DNA of 8,711 nucleotides from DATARH01 sp035504075. Lineage in GTDB: Bacteria; Pseudomonadota; Alphaproteobacteria; ATCC43930; CGMCC-115725. Shown here one piece after another: positions 1 through 6,005 of this stretch (position 1 is its first letter; each line of letters starts with the position of its first letter). The DNA is taken from contig DATJSO010000021.1 in assembly GCA_035504075.1 (NCBI GenBank), positions 1 through 8,711 on the forward strand, in the 5' to 3' direction. The notes under the pieces were generated by a model, which was not told where the DNA came from, did no database searches, and was given only the letters and a program-made list of their open reading frames with translations. A program made the position numbers and the translations under genes.

Positions 1-54
1 CTCCGATCAATCCGACACCTGCGCCGGACCTCGTTGCCCTGTGGCGCAGCGGCC

Positions 55-678
55 TCAGTTCAGCGCCGCGATCTCCTGGCGCAGCACCGCGAGCAATGCG
101 TCGAAGCGGCCGCCGTTGTTCTCGATCCACGCGGCGAACTGGTTGCGCAACGCGAGCCGCATGCTGACGCCGCCGACCGCAATGTCGACGATCTTGTACC
201 CGCCTTCGTTTGCCGTCAGGTGCCAGTCGAACGGCACCCGGCTGCCGTCGCGCCGCGTGACCTCGGTGCTGACGACGGTTTCCCCATCGCTGATCGCACA
301 GCCGATCACCCGCACCGAGGCGCCGCTGAAATCATCGAGCCGCAGGCTCAGGGCGCGCGCCGTAAACGCCGGGTATACCTCCAGGAATTCCTGCTGCTCC
401 TGCGTCGTCGCCATGCGTCGGTAGCGCCCGAGCGCGAACGCGCCGATGCCGTCCACGTCGAAATCATTGCGTAGCAGCCGACTGAAACGCTCGACGCGCT
501 CGGCCGATGGAACGTCCGGTCCGAGTGCCGCGATGCCTTGCGTACTGATCTTCGCGACGAACGCGCCGGGATCGGCGGCGGCGCGGGCCGCAGCCGCCGG
601 CAGCATCAGCGACAGGGCGAGCGCACCCGCCGCCAGCGCAACGTGAAAGCGGAACACTGTCGGGGGGTTGTGGATCAT
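55..678 (-). CDS. MlaC/Ttg2D-family periplasmic phospholipid-binding protein
   Basis: The 207-residue product resembles the MlaC/Ttg2D ('toluene tolerance') family, soluble periplasmic proteins that carry phospholipid between the outer membrane and an inner-membrane ABC transporter. Residues 1-35 form a signal peptide: a short N-region, an Ala/Leu-rich core, and a likely cleavage site around AAARA-AAD. The family pattern continues with FSRLLRNDFDVDGIGAFALG (65-84), the YPAF region (102-105), and a C-terminal block with YKIVDIAVGGVSM (161-173), an NQFAAWI segment (179-185) and a closing helix. The ATG at 676-678 has a GGAG about six bases upstream, and the length is normal. No mlaD, mlaE or mlaF gene is in the window, so the transporter partner is elsewhere or beyond position 1. 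The hopanoid-associated protein HpnM belongs to the same family and is an alternative role. The family call is firm; the specific lipid and partner are unknown. Confidence 0.85.
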   Translation of the reverse strand: MIHNPPTVFRFHVALAAGALALSLMLPAAAARAAADPGAFVAKISTQGIAALGPDVPSAERVERFSRLLRNDFDVDGIGAFALGRYRRMATTQEQQEFLEVYPAFTARALSLRLDDFSGASVRVIGCAISDGETVVSTEVTRRDGSRVPFDWHLTANEGGYKIVDIAVGGVSMRLALRNQFAAWIENNGGRFDALLAVLRQEIAALN

Positions 679-743
679 GGCCGACTCCAGCGCACGGGAC
701 TGAGTTTCGTGCGCCGGCAGCTTGCCGCCATTCGCGCCAAATG

Positions 744-763
744 CGTGTGAAGCGGATCACACG
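744..763. promoter_or_regulatory. CRP/FNR-type operator candidate upstream of the MlaC-like gene
   Basis: The bases read CGTGTGA-N6-TCACACG, a perfect inverted repeat with 7-bp arms. Its core, TGTGA-N6-TCACA (746-761), equals the textbook E. coli CRP half-sites and spacing. It lies in the gap between the hydrolase gene and the MlaC-like gene, with its centre about 75 bp upstream of the latter's ATG. That is a natural place for an activator site. I could not identify a convincing -10/-35 pair next to it. The sequence match is direct observation; that a Crp/Fnr-family regulator binds here is inference. Confidence 0.5.
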
Positions 764-786
764 ATCGGCTATTTTTCGACGACGCC

Positions 787-824
787 GCGGCTGAGCCGCC
801 GGGTTTTTGCCGCCGCTCAGCGGC
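787..824. repeat. Pair of small palindromes around the hydrolase stop codon
   Basis: Two 13-bp palindromes sit 12 bp apart: GCGGC-TGA-GCCGC (787-799) and GCCGC-TCA-GCGGC (812-824). The TCA of the second is the hydrolase stop codon (817-819) read on the plus strand. Between them lies GGGTTTTTG. Each can form a 5-bp GC stem with a 3-base loop, and gctgagc (790-796) can also pair with gctcagc (815-821) in one larger hairpin. For the minus-strand transcripts the intervening run is A, not U, so this is not a standard intrinsic terminator for the hydrolase gene. It may still affect mRNA 3' end formation. Confidence 0.4.
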
Positions 825-1554
825 CCACAGGCGTGTGCCTGGCGAAGAATTCCTTGACGCGCTGCCGCGCCGCGGTCAATGCCGCGCCGGTCTTCCACTC
901 GGCGACGAACTCGCAGTTGGGAATGAGCTGCGCCAACTCCTCGGAAATCGGCCAGGGATGTGCCTCGTCGTTGCCGGCCAGGATGAGGGACGGGGTCTTG
1001 ATCGTTTTCACAAACGCGCGGTCGGCGCAGTAGACAAAACCGGCGTCGTAAAGGTTGTGGTAGAGGCGGTCAAACGCCTGCGGCGTCGCCTCGGGGTGAT
1101 CTTTCTGCTCTGCAGCCCATTCGTCGAACCGCGGCGAGCGCGTCGCCGGCAGCGGGCCGACCCGGCCGATCGGCTGCGCCAAGACCGCGGCCGCGACGCG
1201 CTCCGGCTGCTGTTTCAGAATGTTGATGATGAAGGATCCGCCGATGCATTGGCCGTAGAGATGGCAGCGGTCGATGTGCAGGTGGTCGAGCAGCGCGAGA
1301 TGGTCGGCGGTGTAGGCGTCCCAGCCGTCGCCGGCCGTGATCGGAGCGCGCGAACGGCCGCCGGCGTTGCGCTGGTCCATCGCGATGACGCGGTAGTCCG
1401 TAGCCCATTCGGTGGTCGGATTGATCGGCGCCATCGGCTGGCCCCACACGGCAATCGTCGATTTGAGGCCGGCCGGCGCGAAGGTCAGGATCGGGAAGCC
1501 GCGGCCGAATTCCTCGTAATAGATCTCGGCGCCATCGTGCTGGAAGCTCGGCAT
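817..1554 (-). CDS. Alpha/beta-hydrolase fold protein with Cys at the nucleophile elbow
   Basis: The 245-residue product shows the alpha/beta-hydrolase plan: an N-terminal strand pair (IYYEEFGRGFPILTFAPAG, 11-29), an oxyanion-loop region, DQRNAGGRS (60-68) matching the usual D-x-R-G-x-G-x-S stretch, and a nucleophile elbow GQCIGG (101-106). The elbow residue is Cys103 where most relatives have Ser. An acid candidate is Asp196 in GNDEAHP (194-200). The catalytic His expected near the C-terminus is not evident: the region reads EWKTGAALTAA (219-229). No signal peptide is seen, so it is likely cytoplasmic. The ATG at 1552-1554 has AGGA about eight bases upstream. It lies between a small membrane protein gene and the MlaC-like gene on the same strand. 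The fold is confident; the substrate is unknown, and a non-hydrolytic role is possible. Confidence 0.85.
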   Translation of the reverse strand: MPSFQHDGAEIYYEEFGRGFPILTFAPAGLKSTIAVWGQPMAPINPTTEWATDYRVIAMDQRNAGGRSRAPITAGDGWDAYTADHLALLDHLHIDRCHLYGQCIGGSFIINILKQQPERVAAAVLAQPIGRVGPLPATRSPRFDEWAAEQKDHPEATPQAFDRLYHNLYDAGFVYCADRAFVKTIKTPSLILAGNDEAHPWPISEELAQLIPNCEFVAEWKTGAALTAARQRVKEFFARHTPVGR

Positions 1555-1590
1555 GGCTTTGTCCTTTTCTCGCGAAGGCGGGGCAGCGGC

Positions 1591-1618
1591 ATGCTAGCCG
1601 ATCCTGTAACGCCAGCAA
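1591..1618 (-). promoter_or_regulatory. Candidate sigma70-type promoter for the hydrolase gene
   Basis: On the minus strand TTGCTG (1613-1618) and TAGCAT (1591-1596) are separated by 16 bp, in the 86-bp gap upstream of the hydrolase. Transcription would begin near 1584, giving a leader of about 30 bases that includes the AGGA ribosome site. Both boxes match the consensus only partly, so this is a candidate. Confidence 0.3.
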
Positions 1619-1640
1619 GGGCATCGCGGCAAACTCTTGC

Positions 1641-2153
1641 TCAGCCGCCCGCCTCGTGCATCGCCCGCTCGTGGATGTGCACACTCCTGCCGCCGGAATC
1701 GTCGAGGATCCGCGCGGCGCGCGACTCCTGCTCCCCGTCGGCGCAGCGCACCCACAACAGCGCGGATCCGGCCTTCAGCGCGGCCGAAAACGCGTCGCGG
1801 TGCGGCGCCGCCATGTAGTCCGCGAAGAACTCCTTCAGGGCCGCGCCGCCGACCCCGGCGCCGATCAGCGCCGCCAGGATGATCGCGATGGGGCCGCCGG
1901 AGATCAGGATGATGCCGGAATCGGTCAACAGGTCGATGTATTTGACCTCGCCGGTGAGGCCGGCCTCGATCAATTCGCCGCGATTCTCCTCGACCGCCCG
2001 CAGCGACTCGTGCGAGGCGAGGACCGACAGGTCTGCCGGCTCGAACCCGGCGGCGAGCAGCGCCGCGACGGCCGCGCGGAAATGCTCGCGATCGGCGAAG
2101 GATGCGACCGCCTCGCGAACCGTCGCGGCCGGCTTCGGCGCGGCTGACGCCAT
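1641..2153 (-). CDS. Small protein of unknown function with a glycine-zipper membrane segment (general-stress-protein-like)
   Basis: The 170-residue product begins with a soluble part in which AVASFADREHFRAAVAAL (15-32) and AAGFEPADLSVLAS (34-47) resemble the opening of proteins annotated as general stress or YflT/17M-like domains. A hydrophobic, Gly-rich segment follows (about 78-104, with GAGVGGA at 98-104), typical of a glycine-zipper helix pair in or on the inner membrane. The last 60 residues are soluble (SALLWVRC at 130-137). I chose the ATG at 2151-2153 because GGAG lies about ten bases upstream; another in-frame ATG 12 codons earlier (2189) has no clear ribosome site. The gene is divergent from mutS and heads a same-strand series with the hydrolase and MlaC-like genes. 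The function is unknown, and the stress-protein similarity is from memory of the family pattern. Confidence 0.75.
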   Translation of the reverse strand: MASAAPKPAATVREAVASFADREHFRAAVAALLAAGFEPADLSVLASHESLRAVEENRGELIEAGLTGEVKYIDLLTDSGIILISGGPIAIILAALIGAGVGGAALKEFFADYMAAPHRDAFSAALKAGSALLWVRCADGEQESRAARILDDSGGRSVHIHERAMHEAGG

Positions 2154-2249
2154 CTGATGCTCTCCATTGCGCCTTGGGGTTTTCGCCATGTTAACGTCAA
2201 AGGCCGCTGCCGCGCTCGTCCCATTTTGCCGCCACCCGATGCCGCGCCG
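2154..2249. promoter_or_regulatory. Divergent intergenic region between the small membrane protein gene and mutS
   Basis: These 96 bp must contain the promoters for the small membrane protein gene (minus) and mutS (plus) unless mutS starts further upstream. A minus-strand TTGACG lies over the GTTAAC region near 2190-2205, but no good -10 box sits at the right distance. No clear plus-strand promoter or operator is visible. Confidence 0.4.
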
Positions 2250-4916
2250 ATGACCGCAGAACCTGTGCCCGATCCGCCGCCGGCCCCGCCGTTGGAGGCG
2301 GCGACGCCTGTCATGGCGCAATACCGGCAGATCAAGGAGGCGCATCCGGGATGCCTGCTGTTCTTCCGGATGGGCGATTTTTACGAACTGTTTTTTGACG
2401 ACGCCGCGGCCGCGGCGCCGGCGCTCGACATCGCACTGACAAAGCGCGGCAAGCAGGCCAACGGCGCCGATATCCCGATGTGCGGCGTGCCGGTGCACGC
2501 TGCCGAGTCCTACCTCGCGCGGCTCATCCGCGCCGGCTTCAAGGTCGCGATCTGCGACCAGATCGAGGACCCGGCCGCGGCACGGCGGCGCGGCAATCGC
2601 GGCCCGGTCGAGCGCGCCGTCGTGCGCGTCGTAACCGCCGGCACGCTGACCGAGGAAGGCCTCCTCGACGCCCGCCGGCACAATTACCTCGCCGGCATCG
2701 CCGAGGCCGGCGGCAAATTGGGTCTTGCCTGGCTCGACTTGTCGACCGGCGCCTTTTGGTTGGCACCGACCGGCGAAGGATCGCTTGCGGCCGACCTGGC
2801 ACGCATCATGCCGGGCGAGATCCTCGTGCCGGAGCGGCTGCTGCAGCGCCCCTCATTGTTCGAGCTGTTCGGCGACTGGAAGGCGGTGCTGACGCCGCTT
2901 GCCGACCTCCGTTTTGACAGCGAGGCGGCGCGCCGGCGCCTCGAAAGCTTTTATGGCGTGCGGGCGCTCGACGGGTTCGGCGCCTTCGGCCGCCCGGAGA
3001 TCGCCGCCGCCGGTGCGCTCGTCGATTACGTCGCGCTGACGCAGCAGGCGGCCGTCGCCCACCTTGCGCCGCTGCAGCTGCTGGCGCCCGACTGCGTCAT
3101 GCACATCGACGCGGCGACGCGGCGCAACCTCGAACTTGCCGAAACCCTCGCCGGCGAGCGGCGCGGCAGCCTGCTGGCGACGATCGACCGCACATTGACC
3201 GGCGCCGGCGCGCGGCTGCTTGCCGATCATCTCGCGGCGCCGTTGACCCGGCCCGAGGCGATCGCGGCGCGGCTCGATGCGGTGCAGTTCCTCGTCGAAA
3301 GCGGCGACGCGCGCGCCGATCTGCGCGGCCGGCTGCATCGCGTCCCCGACATCGAGCGGGCCTTGACGCGACTCTCCCTCGGGCGCGGCGGGCCGCGCGA
3401 CCTCGCCGCATTGCGCGACGCGCTGGGCGAGACCGCCGCGATCCGCGCCATTCTCGCCGCGCCCGCTCTCGTGCCATTACCGGCACTGCTCGCCGCGGCG
3501 GAGCAGGGCCTCGGCGAGCACGGCGCGCTGGTCGATCGCCTGGCGCGCGCGCTGGCTGCGGAGCTGCCGCTGTTGGCCCGTGACGGCGGCTTTGTCGCGA
3601 CCGGCTATGCGCCCGAACTCGACCGGCTGCATGAACTGCGCGACGACAGCCGGCGGGCGATCGCCGCCTTGCAGGCGCGCTATGCCGAGGCGACCGGCAT
3701 CGGCTCCCTGCGCATCCGCCACAACAACATCATCGGCTATTACATCGAGGTTTCGGCCGCCAATGCCGGCAAGCTCGGCGACGGGTTCATTCATCGCCAG
3801 ACGATGGCTGGGGCATTGCGCTATACGACCGGCGAACTGACCGACCTCGAGAGCAAAATCGCCAGCGCCGCGGAGCGCGCCGTGGCGGCGGAATTGCGGC
3901 TGTTTGACGATCTCGTCGCCGAGGCCGCCGCACGCAGCGGCGAGATCGCCGCCGCCGCCGCCGCGCTCGCCCAGATCGATGTCGCGGCGGCGCATGCCGA
4001 GGGGGCGGCCCTGGGCGGCTGGGTGCGACCGGAGATCGATAATGGCGTCGCCTTCGAGATAACGGGCGGCCGCCACCCGACGGTCGCGGCGGCGCTCGCC
4101 GCCAAGGGCGCCTTTGTCGCCAATGATTGCACGCTCGGCGGTGACGAACGCATCTGGCTCGTGACCGGTCCCAACATGGCCGGCAAGAGCACCTTTCTGC
4201 GGCAGAACGCGCTGATCGCGATCCTGGCGCAAATCGGCGCCTTCGTGCCGGCGCAGCGGGCGCGGATCGGCATTGTCGACCGCCTGTTCAGCCGGGTCGG
4301 CGCCGCCGACGATCTGGCGCGCGGCCGCTCGACATTCATGGTCGAGATGGTCGAAACGGCGGCGATCCTGAACCAGGCCGGGCCGAAGAGCTTTGTGATC
4401 CTCGACGAGATCGGCCGCGGCACCGCGACGTTCGACGGCCTGTCGATCGCCTGGGCGGCGCTCGAACATTTGCACGAGGTCAATCGCTGCCGTGCCCTCT
4501 TCGCGACGCATTTCCACGAATTGACCGCGCTCGCCGCGAAGCTGCCGGCCCTCGCCTGCCGCACGATGCGGGTCAAGGAATGGCAGGGCGATGTCGTCTT
4601 TCTGCACGAGATCGCGCCCGGCACCGCCGACCGCTCCTACGGCGTCCACGTCGCGCGGCTGGCTGGTCTGCCGGCGAGCGTCACGGCGCGCGCCGAGGAG
4701 GTCCTGGAAATTCTGGAAAATGGCGAGCAGGGCGGCGCGTTGGCCCGCCTCGCCGACGATCTGCCGCTGTTCCGCGCCGCGGTCCGCCGCCCGGAGCCGG
4801 CGCCCACGCCCTCCCCTGCCCTGGCGCTTTTGCGCGAGATCCGCCCCGACGAACTCAGCCCGCGCGAAGCGCTCGACGTGTTGTACCGCCTGAAGGGCTT
4901 GGCGGGCGGCTTATAA
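2250..4916 (+). CDS. mutS: DNA mismatch repair protein MutS
   Basis: MutS recognises base mismatches and small loops and, with MutL, starts strand-directed repair. The 888-residue product is complete. It has the mismatch-contacting F-x-E motif (Phe44, Glu46 in GDFYELF), connector and core/clamp domains, Walker A GPNMAGKS (640-647), the ABC signature STFMVEM (694-700), Walker B ending in Asp719-Glu720, and the switch His754 in FATHFHEL. The C-terminal REIRPDELSPREALDVLYRL resembles the E. coli tetramerisation segment, and DLPLF (837-841) fits a beta-clamp-binding motif. The ATG at 2250 gives a short Pro/Ala-rich leader before the conserved TPVMAQY block. Neither this start nor the ATG at 2157 has a clear Shine-Dalgarno sequence, and Met22 (2313) has GGAGG 14 bases away. 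The extra 31 residues from 2157 do not look like MutS. The 3' end overlaps the convergent methionine synthase gene by 6 bp. Confidence 0.98.
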   Translation: MTAEPVPDPPPAPPLEAATPVMAQYRQIKEAHPGCLLFFRMGDFYELFFDDAAAAAPALDIALTKRGKQANGADIPMCGVPVHAAESYLARLIRAGFKVAICDQIEDPAAARRRGNRGPVERAVVRVVTAGTLTEEGLLDARRHNYLAGIAEAGGKLGLAWLDLSTGAFWLAPTGEGSLAADLARIMPGEILVPERLLQRPSLFELFGDWKAVLTPLADLRFDSEAARRRLESFYGVRALDGFGAFGRPEIAAAGALVDYVALTQQAAVAHLAPLQLLAPDCVMHIDAATRRNLELAETLAGERRGSLLATIDRTLTGAGARLLADHLAAPLTRPEAIAARLDAVQFLVESGDARADLRGRLHRVPDIERALTRLSLGRGGPRDLAALRDALGETAAIRAILAAPALVPLPALLAAAEQGLGEHGALVDRLARALAAELPLLARDGGFVATGYAPELDRLHELRDDSRRAIAALQARYAEATGIGSLRIRHNNIIGYYIEVSAANAGKLGDGFIHRQTMAGALRYTTGELTDLESKIASAAERAVAAELRLFDDLVAEAAARSGEIAAAAAALAQIDVAAAHAEGAALGGWVRPEIDNGVAFEITGGRHPTVAAALAAKGAFVANDCTLGGDERIWLVTGPNMAGKSTFLRQNALIAILAQIGAFVPAQRARIGIVDRLFSRVGAADDLARGRSTFMVEMVETAAILNQAGPKSFVILDEIGRGTATFDGLSIAWAALEHLHEVNRCRALFATHFHELTALAAKLPALACRTMRVKEWQGDVVFLHEIAPGTADRSYGVHVARLAGLPASVTARAEEVLEILENGEQGGALARLADDLPLFRAAVRRPEPAPTPSPALALLREIRPDELSPREALDVLYRLKGLAGGL
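4911..4916. other. Shared TTATAA: overlapping stop codons of mutS and the convergent gene
   Basis: The palindrome TTATAA holds both stops: TAA at 4914-4916 ends mutS on the plus strand, and TTA at 4911-4913 is TAA on the minus strand. The genes therefore converge with a 6-bp overlap and no room for a terminator between them. Any terminator would have to lie inside the opposite gene, and I see none with a U-tract there. Confidence 0.95.
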
Positions 4917-5930
4917 AAGCCGGCTGCGGACGAGGGCGGCGCCGGCCGCCAGCGCCGCGAGTTTCTGCTGCGCGAGGGTGCGGTCGAGCGGCGCCATGCC
5001 GCAATTCGTGCTTGGGAAGAGCCGCTCCGCCGGCACAAAGCGCAGCGCCGCCTCGATGACGGCGGCAACCTCAACCGGCGCTTCGGCCCTGTCGTTGGCG
5101 ACGTCGATCGCGCCCACCAGCACATCCTTGCCGTTGAGCAGCGCCAATAATTCGAGCGGTACATGCGAATTGGCGCATTCCACCGAAACCTGGTCGATGC
5201 GGCTTTCCGCCAGCAGCGGGAAGATGCGTTCGTATTGCCGCCATTCGGCGCCGAGCCCGGCTTTCCATGCGATATTGGCCGGGATGCCGTAGCCGTAGCA
5301 GATATGCACCGCGGTCTTGCATGCGATCCCCTCGGCAGCGCGGTGCAGTGCTGCGATGCCCCACTCCGCCACCTCGTCGAGGTAGACGTTGAAGGCCGGC
5401 TCGTCGAACTGGACGACATCGACGCCGAGCGCCGCCAGGTCGCGCGCCTCCTCGTTCAGCACCGAAGCAAACGCCAGCGCCAGCGCCGTACGGTCGCCAT
5501 AATAGGCGTCGGCCACGGTGTCGGCGATCGTCATCGGCCCGGGCAGCGTGAAGCGCAGCTGCCGCCGCGTGTGGCTGCGGGCGATCAGCGCCTCGCCGGC
5601 GTGCACCGCACGGCGCCGCCGCAGCGGCCCGGTGACGCTCGGCACCAGCGCCTCGTAGCGGTTGTTGCGGATGCCCATCGGCACGCGGCGGGCGAAATCG
5701 ATGCCGTCGATGCCCTTGAGAAAGCCGTGCACGAAATGCTGGCGGGACTGCTCGCCGTCGGTGACGATATCGATGCCGGCGTCTTCCTGCAGCTTCACCG
5801 CGAGGATTGTCGCATCGCGCTGGCCCGCGATCAGCGCGTCGCCGTCCAGCCGCCACGGCGCCCACAGCATGCGCGGCTCGGCCAGCCAGGATGGCTTTGG
5901 CAGGCTGCCGGCAATCGTCGTTTCGAGCAC
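4911..5930 (-). CDS. Cobalamin-independent core methionine synthase (MetE C-domain only, probably MesD-type)
   Basis: The 339-residue product corresponds to the catalytic C-terminal half of MetE, with no N-terminal half. It should transfer a methyl group to homocysteine to make methionine in the cytoplasm. All four zinc ligands of the family are present: His209 and Cys211 in VHICYG, Glu251 in SVECANSH, and Cys310 in STNCGMAP. The opening TTIAGSLPKPSWL (4-16), DIVTDGEQ (54-61), LPGPMT (129-134) and VVQFDEPAFNVY (172-183) fit well. From memory it looks closest to MesD, a core methionine synthase that does not use methyl-folate and is usually encoded beside MesX (DUF1852). No MesX gene is in this window. 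The start is GTG (5928-5930), just upstream of the conserved N-terminus, with GAGGA 5-10 bases before it. It follows RNase Z after 75 bp. No SAM riboswitch is visible in that gap. Confidence 0.9.
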   Translation of the reverse strand: MLETTIAGSLPKPSWLAEPRMLWAPWRLDGDALIAGQRDATILAVKLQEDAGIDIVTDGEQSRQHFVHGFLKGIDGIDFARRVPMGIRNNRYEALVPSVTGPLRRRRAVHAGEALIARSHTRRQLRFTLPGPMTIADTVADAYYGDRTALALAFASVLNEEARDLAALGVDVVQFDEPAFNVYLDEVAEWGIAALHRAAEGIACKTAVHICYGYGIPANIAWKAGLGAEWRQYERIFPLLAESRIDQVSVECANSHVPLELLALLNGKDVLVGAIDVANDRAEAPVEVAAVIEAALRFVPAERLFPSTNCGMAPLDRTLAQQKLAALAAGAALVRSRLL

Positions 5931-5962
5931 GAGGTCCTCGCGAAACAGCTCTTCGGATGGTC

Positions 5963-5991
5963 GTGTTAGGCCAGCCGGCCCATCCCGTCAA
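5963..5991 (-). promoter_or_regulatory. Candidate sigma70-type promoter for the methionine synthase gene
   Basis: On the minus strand TTGACG (5986-5991, five of six consensus bases) is followed after exactly 17 bp by TAACAC (5963-5968, three of six). Transcription would begin near 5956, leaving a leader of about 26 bases with the GAGGA ribosome site. This would let the gene be expressed apart from RNase Z. The spacing and -35 box are good; the -10 is weak. Confidence 0.4.
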
Positions 5992-6005
5992 ATCGCCGCG
6001 CCGCT

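Noticed and set aside
835..1818. A 327-codon plus-strand frame opposite the hydrolase
   Set aside because: It covers the hydrolase, the gap and part of the next gene in antisense; its composition is low-complexity and no family is recognisable.
2154..2681. Upstream extension of the small membrane protein frame into mutS
   Set aside because: The added part is antisense to the conserved MutS N-terminus, while a good ribosome site marks the start at 2153.
3948..3965. A run of GCC codons in mutS (five GCC then GCG) as a phase-variable repeat
   Set aside because: Slippage would only add or remove alanines in frame; short Ala runs are common in high-GC genes.
4309..4350. MutS signature region DDLARGRSTFMVEM with Arg before the second Gly
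   Set aside because: This variant is, as far as I recall, usual in Alphaproteobacteria, so it is a taxonomic hint and not an anomaly.
3477..4649. A 390-codon antisense frame inside mutS
   Set aside because: It is a mirror frame of the conserved ATPase and core domains, with no recognisable motif.
5931..6005. SAM riboswitch upstream of the methionine synthase
   Set aside because: The 75-bp gap shows no recognisable SAM-I or SAM-II layout and is better explained by a plain promoter.
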